Below are positions 7,614 through 14,723 of a DNA stretch of 33,376 nucleotides, in pieces. The DNA is taken from positions 1 through 33,376 of the forward strand of contig NZ_JANIHG010000016.1 of assembly GCF_024518575.1 (NCBI RefSeq), read 5' to 3'. Position numbers and translations under genes: made by a program. Under the pieces are notes generated by a model. That model ran no database searches and was not told the DNA's origin. It saw nothing but the letters and a program-made list of their open reading frames with translations. Each line of letters starts with the position of its first letter. The first letter of the stretch is position 1. Source of the stretch: Methanothrix sp. (lineage in GTDB: Archaea > Halobacteriota > Methanosarcinia > Methanotrichales > Methanotrichaceae).

Positions 7614-8453
7614 ATGGCAACGTCTAAAACACTGCCTCCGATCCCATTTCTGCTGCTGGTACTTATCCTGCTTTTAGTGCCATCAAATGGTGTGGAGCGG
7701 GTCCGCGTCTCGGGATCCACCACCGTCATGCCCCTCGCAGAGCTCTGCGCTGAGGAGTTCAATTTCGTGCGCAGTGAGTACATGGTCACAGTCACAGCCG
7801 GCGGGTCCGGCGTGGGGATAATCGACGCTGCCGAGGGAAGAGCGGATATAGCCATGTGCTCGAGGGAGATAAAACCCTCGGAAAGGGCGCTTTATGAGAG
7901 GCCAGATCGCAGATTCAGGGAGATACTGATCGGCTACGATGCGATAGTGATAGTCGTGAGCCCGCAGATATACAACAGCGGTGTCAGGGCCCTCACAGCG
8001 ACAGAGGTCAGAAGGATATATTCTGGGGAGATAAGAAACTGGAAGTCGGTCGGAGGGCCTGATAGAGAGATCATGGTGGTGGGAAGAAAGGCGGGTTCAG
8101 GCACCAGAGACACATTCAATGAGATCATCATGGGATCCGCGGCTGCTGAGACCCCGGGCGTGAGCATCGAGGCCATGGACAGCTCAGAGGTCAAGACCGC
8201 GATACTCGGGAGCGACAGGGCCATAGGCTACCTGGGATACAGCTATGTGAAGGCTGGAGGAGTGATGCCGATCGCGCTGGATGGTGTTCATCCAACGATT
8301 GATAACATAAGGAGCGGGAACTACACGCTCGCGAGGAAGCTGTACTTCTACACATTCGGCGAGCCTACCGCCGGAGCAAAAGCATTCATAGACTTCGTTC
8401 TGGGGCCAGAGGGTCGAAGGATAGCGGAGATGCACGGGTTCATACCGCCATGA
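7614..8453 (+). CDS. Exported phosphate-type ABC substrate-binding protein (PstS family)
   Basis: A 279-residue protein beginning with a short charged head and a long hydrophobic run (about residues 9-23) that acts as a signal peptide. Family signs are SGSTTVMPLAELCAEEF, then AGGSGVGIIDAAEGRADIAM with SREIKP following, and GRKAGSGTRDTF: the phosphate-cradle loops of PstS-like proteins. It would capture phosphate or a similar oxyanion outside the cell for an ABC permease. No pstC, pstA, pstB or phoU follows, so it is solitary here. I chose the ATG at 7614 because of the TATA spacing. An in-frame GTG at 7605 would add three residues. A MITE lies immediately upstream of its promoter. Confidence 0.85.
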   Translation: MATSKTLPPIPFLLLVLILLLVPSNGVERVRVSGSTTVMPLAELCAEEFNFVRSEYMVTVTAGGSGVGIIDAAEGRADIAMCSREIKPSERALYERPDRRFREILIGYDAIVIVVSPQIYNSGVRALTATEVRRIYSGEIRNWKSVGGPDREIMVVGRKAGSGTRDTFNEIIMGSAAAETPGVSIEAMDSSEVKTAILGSDRAIGYLGYSYVKAGGVMPIALDGVHPTIDNIRSGNYTLARKLYFYTFGEPTAGAKAFIDFVLGPEGRRIAEMHGFIPP

Positions 8454-8575
8454 TGTGAGAGATCATTTGCGTAATGCGAGCAGCTCACGTAAAGATTGGT
8501 CATGAGCGTTCCCACGGGCACATTTGCGGGTGGATTAAGTACGAAAAGGATCGTAAGATGATGCCATAATGCTCT

Positions 8576-8581
8576 GAGGTG
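8576..8581 (+). promoter_or_regulatory. Shine-Dalgarno site fixing a TTG start
   Basis: GAGGTG with a 5-nt spacer to the TTG at 8587. This supports use of TTG as the start of the endonuclease IV gene. No upstream in-frame ATG gives a better fit to the family. Confidence 0.6.
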
Positions 8582-8586
8582 TTTGC

Positions 8587-9435
8587 TTGGCGAGATTTGG
8601 CGTGCACATATCGATAGCTGGTGGCCTGCATCTCTCTGTGGGAAGGGCGATCGAGCTGGGCTGTGATACGTATCAGATATTCACATCGAATCCGAGAGGC
8701 TGGAGATCGAAGCAGCTCTCAGATAATGTCATAGAGGCGTTTAAAAGCAAGCTCAGCGGCTCAGGGATATGGCCGGTTGTGGGCCACATGCCATATCTCC
8801 CAAACCTGGCCTCCCCCAGGGAGAACGTTTACTCCAGATCTGTACAGGCGCTGAAGGATGAACTGATGAGATGCAGCGCCCTGGGCATCCCGTATCTGGT
8901 AACGCACATGGGAAGCCACCTGGGATCCGGCAGAGATAGCGGCATATCCCGCATAGTCGGCGCGATCGAAGCTGCGCATTCTCATTCAGGTGGCACGAAG
9001 ATCCTGCTGGAGACCACGTCAGGATCGAGGAACAGCGTCGGTGGGAGGTTCGAGGATCTCGCAGACGTCAGGGAGAGGGTGGGATCGGATCTTCTCGGCA
9101 TCTGCCTCGACACATGCCACATATTCGCTGCCGGATACGATCTGAGGGATGAGGCGAGCCTGGATGAAACCCTGAGGGCATTCGACAGCACCGTTGGGCT
9201 GGGGAACCTCATGCTGATACATCTGAACGATTCTGTGGGTGATCTCGGATCCGGCCTGGACAGGCACGAGCATATCGGCATGGGCAAGATAGGACTGGAC
9301 GGGTTCGCAGCGGTGATAAACGATCGCCGTCTCAGAGAGCTGCCCATGATAATGGAGACGCCTGTCGATGATAGGAGGGACGACCGCGGAAACCTTGAGG
9401 TTGTCCGCGGGCTCAGCCGAAGAGGGCCCTCATGA
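8587..9435 (+). CDS. nfo: Endonuclease IV (AP endonuclease, Nfo family)
   Basis: A 282-residue TIM-barrel enzyme that cuts DNA 5' of abasic sites in base excision repair. All metal-binding segments of the family are visible in order: GVHISIAGG, HMPYLPN (His about 67), THMGSHLGSG (His), LLETTSG (Glu), GICLDTCHIFAAGYDL (Asp and His), LIHLNDS (His), DRHEHIGMGKIG (Asp and His) and MIMETPVDD (Glu). The length matches the bacterial and archaeal family. The TTG start is supported by its ribosome site. The last 23 bp overlap tail-to-tail with the response regulator gene on the other strand. Confidence 0.95.
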   Translation: MARFGVHISIAGGLHLSVGRAIELGCDTYQIFTSNPRGWRSKQLSDNVIEAFKSKLSGSGIWPVVGHMPYLPNLASPRENVYSRSVQALKDELMRCSALGIPYLVTHMGSHLGSGRDSGISRIVGAIEAAHSHSGGTKILLETTSGSRNSVGGRFEDLADVRERVGSDLLGICLDTCHIFAAGYDLRDEASLDETLRAFDSTVGLGNLMLIHLNDSVGDLGSGLDRHEHIGMGKIGLDGFAAVINDRRLRELPMIMETPVDDRRDDRGNLEVVRGLSRRGPS

Positions 9436-9841
9436 CCAGCATCATCGCGTCCCTTGAGACCGGCTTCACAAGGTAGGTGCTCGCTCCAAGGTCGTAGCTC
9501 TTCTGTATGTCAGAATCCGCGTTGGAGCATGTCAGCATCACTACAGGTATCTTGGAGAAACGCGCGTCGCCCTTGATGCTCTTCAGCACAGCCATGCCGC
9601 CCATGTCCGGCAGGTTGATGTCGAGAAGAATGAGATCTGGGAGGTGCTCTCCTGCTCTGAACATCTCCTCAAGGATACGCAGAGCCTCCACACCGTCACC
9701 TGTGATCTGCATGTCGCCATCAAGGCCGCTCCTTCTCAGAACCTTTCTTGTGAGAAAGACGTCCTCTGGGTTGTCCTCCACAAGGAGTATCCTGAGCTTT
9801 CTCGTATCTTCAACCATAATGCAAGCACTTCTTGAGTCCAT
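9413..9841 (-). CDS. Stand-alone response regulator receiver protein
   Basis: A 142-residue single-domain receiver of the CheY/Rcp1 type. The acidic pocket is E22-D23 (LLVEDNPED), the phosphoacceptor is D74 in LILLDINLPD, the switch Thr is T104 in VVMLTCSN and the conserved Lys is K126 in TYLVKPVS. No output domain is present, so it probably acts through protein contacts. No histidine kinase lies in the window. The ATG at 9841 has AGGTG 4 nt upstream. An ATG at 9817 lacks a ribosome site. The gene lies 50 bp downstream of taw1 on the same strand and could be co-transcribed. Its 3' end overlaps the end of nfo. Confidence 0.9.
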   Translation of the reverse strand: MDSRSACIMVEDTRKLRILLVEDNPEDVFLTRKVLRRSGLDGDMQITGDGVEALRILEEMFRAGEHLPDLILLDINLPDMGGMAVLKSIKGDARFSKIPVVMLTCSNADSDIQKSYDLGASTYLVKPVSRDAMMLVMRALFG

Positions 9842-9891
9842 ACTGCACCTGAGCTTTCTGAATCTTTTTAGCAGGCTCTTGGTCCTATATC

Positions 9892-10794
9892 TCAGGGTTT
9901 ATCTAGTTTTCTCTGGACATCTCCACGGGAGAGAAGGACCACCCTGCTGAGGCTCACCTGGTCTTCCAGGGAGTATCCGATGGATTCGGAGAGCTCTGAT
10001 GCGAAGCTCACGACCTCCTCATGTGACGGCATAGCATCTCTCGATAACCTGTATCTTGATCTGCCGAGATGCATGTACGCCTTGATCTCTATGAAGTCCG
10101 GCTCTGCATCGGCCAGAAGCCGGGCGTATGACTCGGGAGCAAACATGTTCACGCCCCTTACGAGCGTGATCCTGACAACGGTCCTGCACCTCAGATCGCG
10201 CATCAGGTCCAGGCTTTCCAGGATGCTATCCCAATATCTTCCAGAGGAGACCTTTCTGTAGGTCTCCTCATCCGGGGCGTTCAGGCTGATGTAGAGCTGC
10301 GTCGGCTCCACATCGTTCAGAGCATCCGGATTCGTGCCGTTCGTCACCAGGAAGGATGTCATCCCTCTCGCGGTTATCGCCTCGATCAGACCTCTGAGAT
10401 GCGGATAGAATGTTGGCTCTCCCATGAGCGATATCGCCACATGTCTTGGCGTTGAGGCCTCCTGAAGCCTCGCGCGGTCGACGACATCTGAGCCCCAGTA
10501 ACCAGACAGGATCCTCCTCTGCTCTCTTAGCACTAGCTCCAGGAGTGCATCCGGATCGGTCCACTTCTCAGGTAGCGGGAACGCCTCGTCCACAGGACGC
10601 CAGCAGTGGAGGCAGAGATGATTGCAGTGGAGCGTCGGGGTCATCTGCACGCACCGGTGGCTCTCTATGCCGTAGAAGTGATGCTTGTAGCACTGCTCTC
10701 CCCCTCTCAGGCTTCTCTTCAGCCAGAGGCAGGGCTTCGCAGCGCCCTCCCCAACAAGATGGTACCCCTGTTGCTCAAGCACTGCAGGATCCAT
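9892..10794 (-). CDS. taw1: tRNA 4-demethylwyosine synthase Taw1 (TYW1), radical SAM
   Basis: A 300-residue radical SAM enzyme that condenses N1-methylguanosine-37 of tRNA-Phe with the C2-C3 unit of pyruvate to form the tricyclic base of wyosine. The radical SAM cluster motif CNHLCLHCWRP supplies C57, C61 and C64. Upstream cysteines C22, C35 and C48 match the ligands of the second 4Fe-4S cluster known in archaeal TYW1. MGEPTFYPHL and ISLNAPDEETY are family-typical. The ATG at 10794 follows a strong GGAGG with a 5-nt spacer. Longer in-frame starts (10818, 10893) lack a ribosome site, and the longest would run into the malic enzyme gene. Confidence 0.93.
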   Translation of the reverse strand: MDPAVLEQQGYHLVGEGAAKPCLWLKRSLRGGEQCYKHHFYGIESHRCVQMTPTLHCNHLCLHCWRPVDEAFPLPEKWTDPDALLELVLREQRRILSGYWGSDVVDRARLQEASTPRHVAISLMGEPTFYPHLRGLIEAITARGMTSFLVTNGTNPDALNDVEPTQLYISLNAPDEETYRKVSSGRYWDSILESLDLMRDLRCRTVVRITLVRGVNMFAPESYARLLADAEPDFIEIKAYMHLGRSRYRLSRDAMPSHEEVVSFASELSESIGYSLEDQVSLSRVVLLSRGDVQRKLDKP

Positions 10795-10859
10795 ATTCGC
10801 CTCCGTCGGCTTGCGCATATCTGTGCAGGACCGTCTTGCTATTCTGCTTCTATGTAATC

Positions 10860-12104
10860 CTATCTGAAACTCTCTACTGGACGTTCGCCCCACTCCTCAG
10901 ATACAAGCTCTATCGCATGAGCTCTCACCTCAGAGGGGTCGCGAGGCATGCGTGCCACGCCGCTATCAATTGCGGCCGCGGCCACTGCCTCTGCCACCGC
11001 AGGAACAACCCTTCTATCCAGCGGGGATGGAATTACGCAATCCTCTCGGACAGGATCGACCAGAGATGCTATCGCCTGAGCAGCTGCTTTCTTCATGCTC
11101 TCGTTTATGTCGCTGGCCCTGACATCGAGCGCGCCGCGGAACATCCCCGGGAAACCCAGAGCGTTGTTCACCTGGTTGGGATAGTCTGACCTTCCGGTGG
11201 CAACGACCCTCGCGCCAGCCATCCTCGCCTCATCCGGCATTATCTCAGGCACTGGATTAGCCATCGCAAACACTACCGGATCCACGGCCATCCCCTCGAC
11301 CATATCCCTGCTGACTATTCCGCCGACAGAGAGCCCTATGAAGACATCCGCGCCTCTCATCGCATCTCTCAGAGAGCCGGTCATTCCCTCAGGATTCGTG
11401 AGTTCGGCCAGCATTCTCTTGATCGGGCTCAGGTCCCCACGATCCCTGTGGATTATGCCCCTCCTATCGCATACCCTGATATCCCTCACCCCGAAGTCCA
11501 GGAGAAATCTCGTAACCGCAACTCCTGCTGCTCCGGCGCCTGATACAGCGACCGATATCTCCTCGAAGCTCTTGCCGACCAGCTTCAGCGCGTTTATCAG
11601 AGCAGCGACCACAACAACCGCGGTTCCATGCTGGTCGTCGTGAAATACGGGAATGTCCAGCCTCTTCTTGAGTGCCTCCTCTATCTCGAAGCATCTGGGC
11701 GCGCTGATATCCTCCAGGTTGATCCCGCCGAAGACCGGCGAGATCCTGACCACGGTCTCCACGATCTCAGCTGGATCCTTGGTGCTCAGAGCTATCGGAA
11801 AAGCATCAATCCCCGCAAGCCTCTTGAATAGAAGCGCCTTGCCCTCCATGACTGGTATCGCCGCCAGTGGACCTATGTCACCGAGGCCCAGAACCGCGGT
11901 GCCGTCTGTGACGACTGCAACCATGTTTCCCTTCGATGTGTAAATATACACATCATCCGGGTTCCTGCTTATCGCGAGGGACGGCTCTGCAACACCGGGT
12001 GTGTAGGCCAGGCTGAGATCTCCAGCATTCTTTAAAGCAACCCTGCTGCAGATGGCTATCTTGCCCATCCTGTGGTACCTGAGAGCATCATCTTTAAGCG
12101 ACAT
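10860..12104 (-). CDS. Malic enzyme (oxaloacetate-decarboxylating malate dehydrogenase)
   Basis: A 414-residue NAD(P)-dependent malic enzyme of the short prokaryotic type, converting malate to pyruvate and CO2. Visible family signs: SLAYTPGVAEPS with the catalytic Tyr, PVMEGKALLFK with the catalytic Lys, GGINLEDISAPRCFEIE with acidic metal ligands, PVFHDDQHGTAVV, the Rossmann stretch VSGAGAAGVAV, FAMANPVPEI and RSDYPNQVNNALGFPG. There is no phosphotransacetylase-like extension. A TATA box 30 bp before the ATG suggests a leaderless mRNA. It is divergent from mcrC across a 313-bp region, and taw1 follows 65 bp downstream on the same strand. Confidence 0.93.
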   Translation of the reverse strand: MSLKDDALRYHRMGKIAICSRVALKNAGDLSLAYTPGVAEPSLAISRNPDDVYIYTSKGNMVAVVTDGTAVLGLGDIGPLAAIPVMEGKALLFKRLAGIDAFPIALSTKDPAEIVETVVRISPVFGGINLEDISAPRCFEIEEALKKRLDIPVFHDDQHGTAVVVVAALINALKLVGKSFEEISVAVSGAGAAGVAVTRFLLDFGVRDIRVCDRRGIIHRDRGDLSPIKRMLAELTNPEGMTGSLRDAMRGADVFIGLSVGGIVSRDMVEGMAVDPVVFAMANPVPEIMPDEARMAGARVVATGRSDYPNQVNNALGFPGMFRGALDVRASDINESMKKAAAQAIASLVDPVREDCVIPSPLDRRVVPAVAEAVAAAAIDSGVARMPRDPSEVRAHAIELVSEEWGERPVESFR

Positions 12105-12130
12105 CGCTGTGCATCTGGGTGTATTTGAGA

Positions 12131-12138
12131 TAAATATT
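12131..12138 (-). promoter_or_regulatory. TATA box of malic enzyme
   Basis: AATATTTA on the minus strand, centred about 30 bp before the ATG at 12104. This predicts a transcript starting at or within a few bases of the start codon. Confidence 0.55.
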
Positions 12139-12323
12139 GCTGTGGATTATGACCGTGCTGGGCATGTGTCGGTTCACAAAACTGTTCTCAGCTTCAGATG
12201 GATCGAGTCGAACCATAAGTGCTCGAAGCATTCCAGCGGCGATATCTTTAGGATTGTATATGAATTTTCGATATGCAAGGCAATCTCCTCTCTGAGAGTC
12301 TCCGCTGCCATCTGCACCCCACC

Positions 12324-12340
12324 TTATACTTACAGTATAA
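12324..12340. repeat. Inverted repeat, possible operator upstream of mcrC
   Basis: TTATAC and GTATAA are perfect 6-bp arms around a 5-nt centre, about 50 bp upstream of the mcrC TATA box. The arms look TATA-like themselves, so this could be a regulator site or chance. Confidence 0.25.
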
Positions 12341-12386
12341 TGCTGAAATGTGTCCGTCATTGAGACATCTCGCCGCAGGGCAAAGA

Positions 12387-12393
12387 CTATATC
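12387..12393 (+). promoter_or_regulatory. TATA box of mcrC
   Basis: CTATATC centred 28 bp before the ATG at 12418, with no Shine-Dalgarno in between. A leaderless transcript is the simplest reading. Confidence 0.5.
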
Positions 12394-12417
12394 AGCATTG
12401 AGCTCAGAGTCTGATGC

Positions 12418-13047
12418 ATGATCGGCAGGCAGACCCAGGTCGTGGACTGCAGGGAGAGCATGGGGCTGGCCAAGGGCGGTGGGCTCGCACAGAGAGGCAC
12501 ACTCTCAGAGGCGGCGAGGCCGGACGTTATAGCGATCGCGATGTCTCCGGGAAGGAGGCACATCACAAAACCGGTCTGCGAGATAACCTACGGTCTCAGA
12601 AGGGAGGGCATACAGACGAGCGTTCTTGTCCTGGAGGCCGGGACAGGCGTTCCGGAGTCCTTCCCCCAGGCATCGAGGGGCTACGGTCCAACATTCGGTT
12701 TGACCCCGAAGGAGATCGAGCAGATAGAGAGGCACAAGATCGCCGTGATACACCTCGGCAACGTGAAGTCGCATGTCATCTACAAGACGAGAGACATCCT
12801 CGCGTTTGTGGATATCCCCGCTGTCGTCGTATCCCAGTGCCCAGTGGACTTCGAGGACTTCGCAAAGGAGGGTGTGAAGACGCGGGTCGTCATGCCACCG
12901 AAGAGCAAGCAGGTCACAAGGGGTACTGTTGTGGATATCGTCACAGGAGTGACAAGAGGGGCGACATGTGGCAGGAGCAAGCTCAACACCCTTGCTAAGG
13001 TCCTGAACAGGCATCTCGCTGAAATGGGTTCAAAGAGAACCGAGTGA
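12418..13047 (+). CDS. mcrC: Methyl-coenzyme M reductase operon protein C (McrC) outside an mcr operon
   Basis: A 209-residue protein with the full McrC pattern: a start of the [16 protein letters not shown] type, glycine-rich [73 protein letters not shown] and a [17 protein letters not shown] tail. McrC is not a subunit of mature MCR. It is reported with Mmp7, Mmp17 and component A2 in the complex that reductively activates the MCR nickel site. In many methanogens mcrC lies within mcrBDCGA. Here none of mcrA, B, D or G is adjacent. It has its own TATA box, and the phosphoglycerate mutase gene starts 6 bp after its stop. Whether this is the only McrC or a second copy cannot be told from the window. 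Confidence 0.9.
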   Translation: MIGRQTQVVDCRESMGLAKGGGLAQRGTLSEAARPDVIAIAMSPGRRHITKPVCEITYGLRREGIQTSVLVLEAGTGVPESFPQASRGYGPTFGLTPKEIEQIERHKIAVIHLGNVKSHVIYKTRDILAFVDIPAVVVSQCPVDFEDFAKEGVKTRVVMPPKSKQVTRGTVVDIVTGVTRGATCGRSKLNTLAKVLNRHLAEMGSKRTE

Positions 13048-13053
13048 TCCTGC

Positions 13054-14232
13054 TTGAAGTACGTGGTGCTTCTCGGTGATGGAATGGCCGACTGGCCGCT
13101 GGAGGCTCTGGGCAGCAGGACGCCCCTCCAGGCCGCGCACAAGCCGAACATGGATTCCATCGCCCGCATCGGGAGATGCGGTCTCGCCAGGACGGTGCCT
13201 GAGGGCATGACCCCTGGTAGCGATGTGGCAAACCTCTCCATAATGGGATACGATCCGAGGAGGTATTACACAGGCCGTGCCCCTCTCGAGGCTGCTGCCA
13301 TGCGGATACCTCTCGGGGAGAACGAGATCGCGTTCAGATGCAATTTCGTCACCGTGACGAATGGCATAATGGACGACTACAGCGCCGGTCATATTACATC
13401 TGAGGAGGGCGCTGAGATAGCGAGATCCCTGAAGGAGGTTGTACCGGGCGGGAGGATATATCCTGGAGTGAGCTACAGGAACATCGTCGTTTTAACGACA
13501 TGCAGGGATGCGGTTTGCACGCCACCACATGATATAATGGGCAGACCGATATCAGATCATCTCCCCAGAGGGGATGATGCGCACATTCTCATAGATATAA
13601 TGGAGAGAGCCAAGCCGCTGCTCGATAACCATCCTGTAAATCGCAGGCGTGTGAGCATGGGTTTGAAGCCCGCAAACATGATCTGGCTCTGGGGGCAGGG
13701 GCCTGCTCCATCGATGCCCAGGTTTCATGACATCTACGGGTTGAGGGGCGCGGTGATCTCAGCGGTCGATCTCCTGAAAGGGCTGGGCGTCTACGCTGGC
13801 TGGCGCGTGATCGATGTTCCGGGGGCGACGGGCACGATCGATACTAACTACGCTGGCAAGGTCGAGGCAGCGCTAAAAGCGCTTGTGTCGGTGGACATGG
13901 TATATCTCCATATAGAAGCGCCGGACGAGGCCGCACACTCAGGGGATGTGGAACAGAAGATAAGAGCGATAGAGCTCTTCGATGAGAGGGTGGTTGGCCC
14001 GATGATCAGTGGCCTGAAGAGTTCTGGAGAGGCGTGGCGTGTGCTCCTTCTCCCGGATCATCCCACGCCCATAAAGATAAGGACACACTCCACAGACCCG
14101 GTGCCATTCGCGATAGCTGGGTCCGGAATAGATGCGGATTCTGTCGATGCGTTCGACGAGATCTCAGCGTCGAGGGGAAGCTATGGGGGTGTCGAGGGCA
14201 CTGACCTCATCAGGCTGCTCATCGCGGGATGA
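13054..14232 (+). CDS. apgM: Archaeal-type cofactor-independent phosphoglycerate mutase
   Basis: A 392-residue enzyme interconverting 3- and 2-phosphoglycerate in glycolysis and gluconeogenesis, of the alkaline-phosphatase superfamily. Typical segments: KYVVLLGDGMADWP at the start with a metal-binding Asp, KPNMDSIARIGRCG, TPGSDVANLSIMGYDP with the serine that carries phosphate, FRCNFVT, IEAPDEAAHSGD and LLLPDHPTP. The start is a TTG preceded by GTGATCC, which overlaps the stop of mcrC and pairs well with the 16S rRNA end. With a 6-bp gap, it is co-transcribed and perhaps coupled with mcrC. A methanogen growing on acetate needs this step for sugar synthesis. Confidence 0.93.
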   Translation: MKYVVLLGDGMADWPLEALGSRTPLQAAHKPNMDSIARIGRCGLARTVPEGMTPGSDVANLSIMGYDPRRYYTGRAPLEAAAMRIPLGENEIAFRCNFVTVTNGIMDDYSAGHITSEEGAEIARSLKEVVPGGRIYPGVSYRNIVVLTTCRDAVCTPPHDIMGRPISDHLPRGDDAHILIDIMERAKPLLDNHPVNRRRVSMGLKPANMIWLWGQGPAPSMPRFHDIYGLRGAVISAVDLLKGLGVYAGWRVIDVPGATGTIDTNYAGKVEAALKALVSVDMVYLHIEAPDEAAHSGDVEQKIRAIELFDERVVGPMISGLKSSGEAWRVLLLPDHPTPIKIRTHSTDPVPFAIAGSGIDADSVDAFDEISASRGSYGGVEGTDLIRLLIAG

Positions 14233-14326
14233 TCTGCAGCTCTACCTCAAGAGGCAGATCGAGATGAGAGGGCTCAGATGCTGCCTGAGAAGGAGGGCAT
14301 CCCTCGGAACAGGCGCGTCTAAACTA

Positions 14327-14334
14327 TTTATATA
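14327..14334 (+). promoter_or_regulatory. TATA box of the aIF1A-rio1-KH-protease operon
   Basis: TTTATATA in the 179-bp gap after apgM. The predicted transcription start is near 14353-14358, just before the ATG of a 27-codon upstream ORF (14362) and about 55 nt before the proposed aIF1A start. Confidence 0.6.
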
Positions 14335-14361
14335 GGATATCCTTATACATGATGTAGGCTG

Positions 14362-14444
14362 ATGGACGATATGGAGCTGCTCAGCAAATTAAAAATGATT
14401 GAGGTGATAGGCTGCATCAGAAAGATGTTGATGAGGCTGTTGTA
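14362..14444 (+). other. 27-codon upstream ORF overlapping the aIF1A start
   Basis: ATG at 14362, TAA at 14442-14444, in a different frame from aIF1A. It begins only 4-9 nt after the predicted transcription start, so it could be read on a near-leaderless mRNA. It overlaps the Shine-Dalgarno and the CTG start of aIF1A, and its stop lies 30 nt beyond the CTG. The peptide has no recognisable features. It may be chance or a regulatory leader ORF. Confidence 0.3.
14401..14408 (+). promoter_or_regulatory. Shine-Dalgarno for a CTG start of aIF1A
   Basis: GAGGTGAT is an exact 8-base match to the anti-Shine-Dalgarno complement, ending 3 nt before the CTG at 14412. It is the strongest ribosome site in the neighbourhood and has no other start codon of the aIF1A frame to serve. 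Confidence 0.6.
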
Positions 14445-14723
14445 ACGAGGGTCAGGGTCCCTCGCAAGCAGAACAGGGAGGTATTCGGGTACGTGGAGAG
14501 CCTTCTGGGCTCAAACCGTATCAAGGTAAGGTGCATGGACGGCCAGACGAGGATCGCCAGGATCCCGGGAAAGATGAAGAAGCGGATATGGATCCGCGAG
14601 GGCGATGTCGTAATAGTGGTCCCGTGGGAGTTTCAGGACGACAAGGCAGACGTGATATGGAGATACACCGGACCTCAGGTCGACTGGCTTGAGCGCAAGG
14701 GATATCTCAAATCAACCCCATGA
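14412..14723 (+). CDS. Translation initiation factor aIF1A, probable CTG start
   Basis: A small OB-fold factor of the 30S A site, homologous to eIF1A and bacterial IF1. Conserved blocks: [20 protein letters not shown], then [36 protein letters not shown] and [11 protein letters not shown]. The conserved VTRVRVPR block is encoded upstream of the first in-frame ATG, GTG or TTG (a GTG at 14493), so that GTG cannot be the true start. The frame opens after a TGA at 14400-14402, and the only reasonable start is CTG at 14412, giving 103 residues, a normal family length. Rio1 follows with an ATGA overlap at 14720-14723. Alternatives are a one-base sequence error or frameshift entry from the upstream ORF. 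Confidence 0.85.
   Translation: MHQKDVDEAVVTRVRVPRKQNREVFGYVESLLGSNRIKVRCMDGQTRIARIPGKMKKRIWIREGDVVIVVPWEFQDDKADVIWRYTGPQVDWLERKGYLKSTP

Larger units (their letters stand above)
12105..12417. other. Divergent promoter region between malic enzyme and mcrC
   Basis: 313 bp. It holds the malic enzyme TATA box (12131-12138), a small perfect inverted repeat (12324-12340) and the mcrC TATA box (12387-12393). Short open frames here on both strands have no recognisable features. No structured RNA was recognised. Confidence 0.55.

Noticed and set aside
10795-10893. Longer Taw1 N-terminus starting at 10893 or 10818
   Set aside because: It overlaps the malic enzyme coding end or lacks a ribosome site. 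The ATG at 10794 has GGAGG at ideal distance.
10446-11189. Plus-strand open frame of 247 codons opposite taw1 and malic enzyme
   Set aside because: It crosses two recognised genes in antisense, is rich in Arg, Ser and Pro, and has no family resemblance.
12094-12363. Short frames on both strands between malic enzyme and mcrC
   Set aside because: They overlap the two TATA boxes and show no homology. The region is better explained as a divergent promoter.
14402-14444. Programmed -1 frameshift from the 27-codon ORF into aIF1A
   Set aside because: No convincing slippery heptamer or downstream structure was seen in the overlap. The Shine-Dalgarno plus CTG explanation is simpler.
14493-14723. GTG at 14493 as the start of aIF1A (76 residues)
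   Set aside because: It removes the conserved VTRVRVPR block, which is encoded in frame just upstream, and has no well-placed ribosome site.
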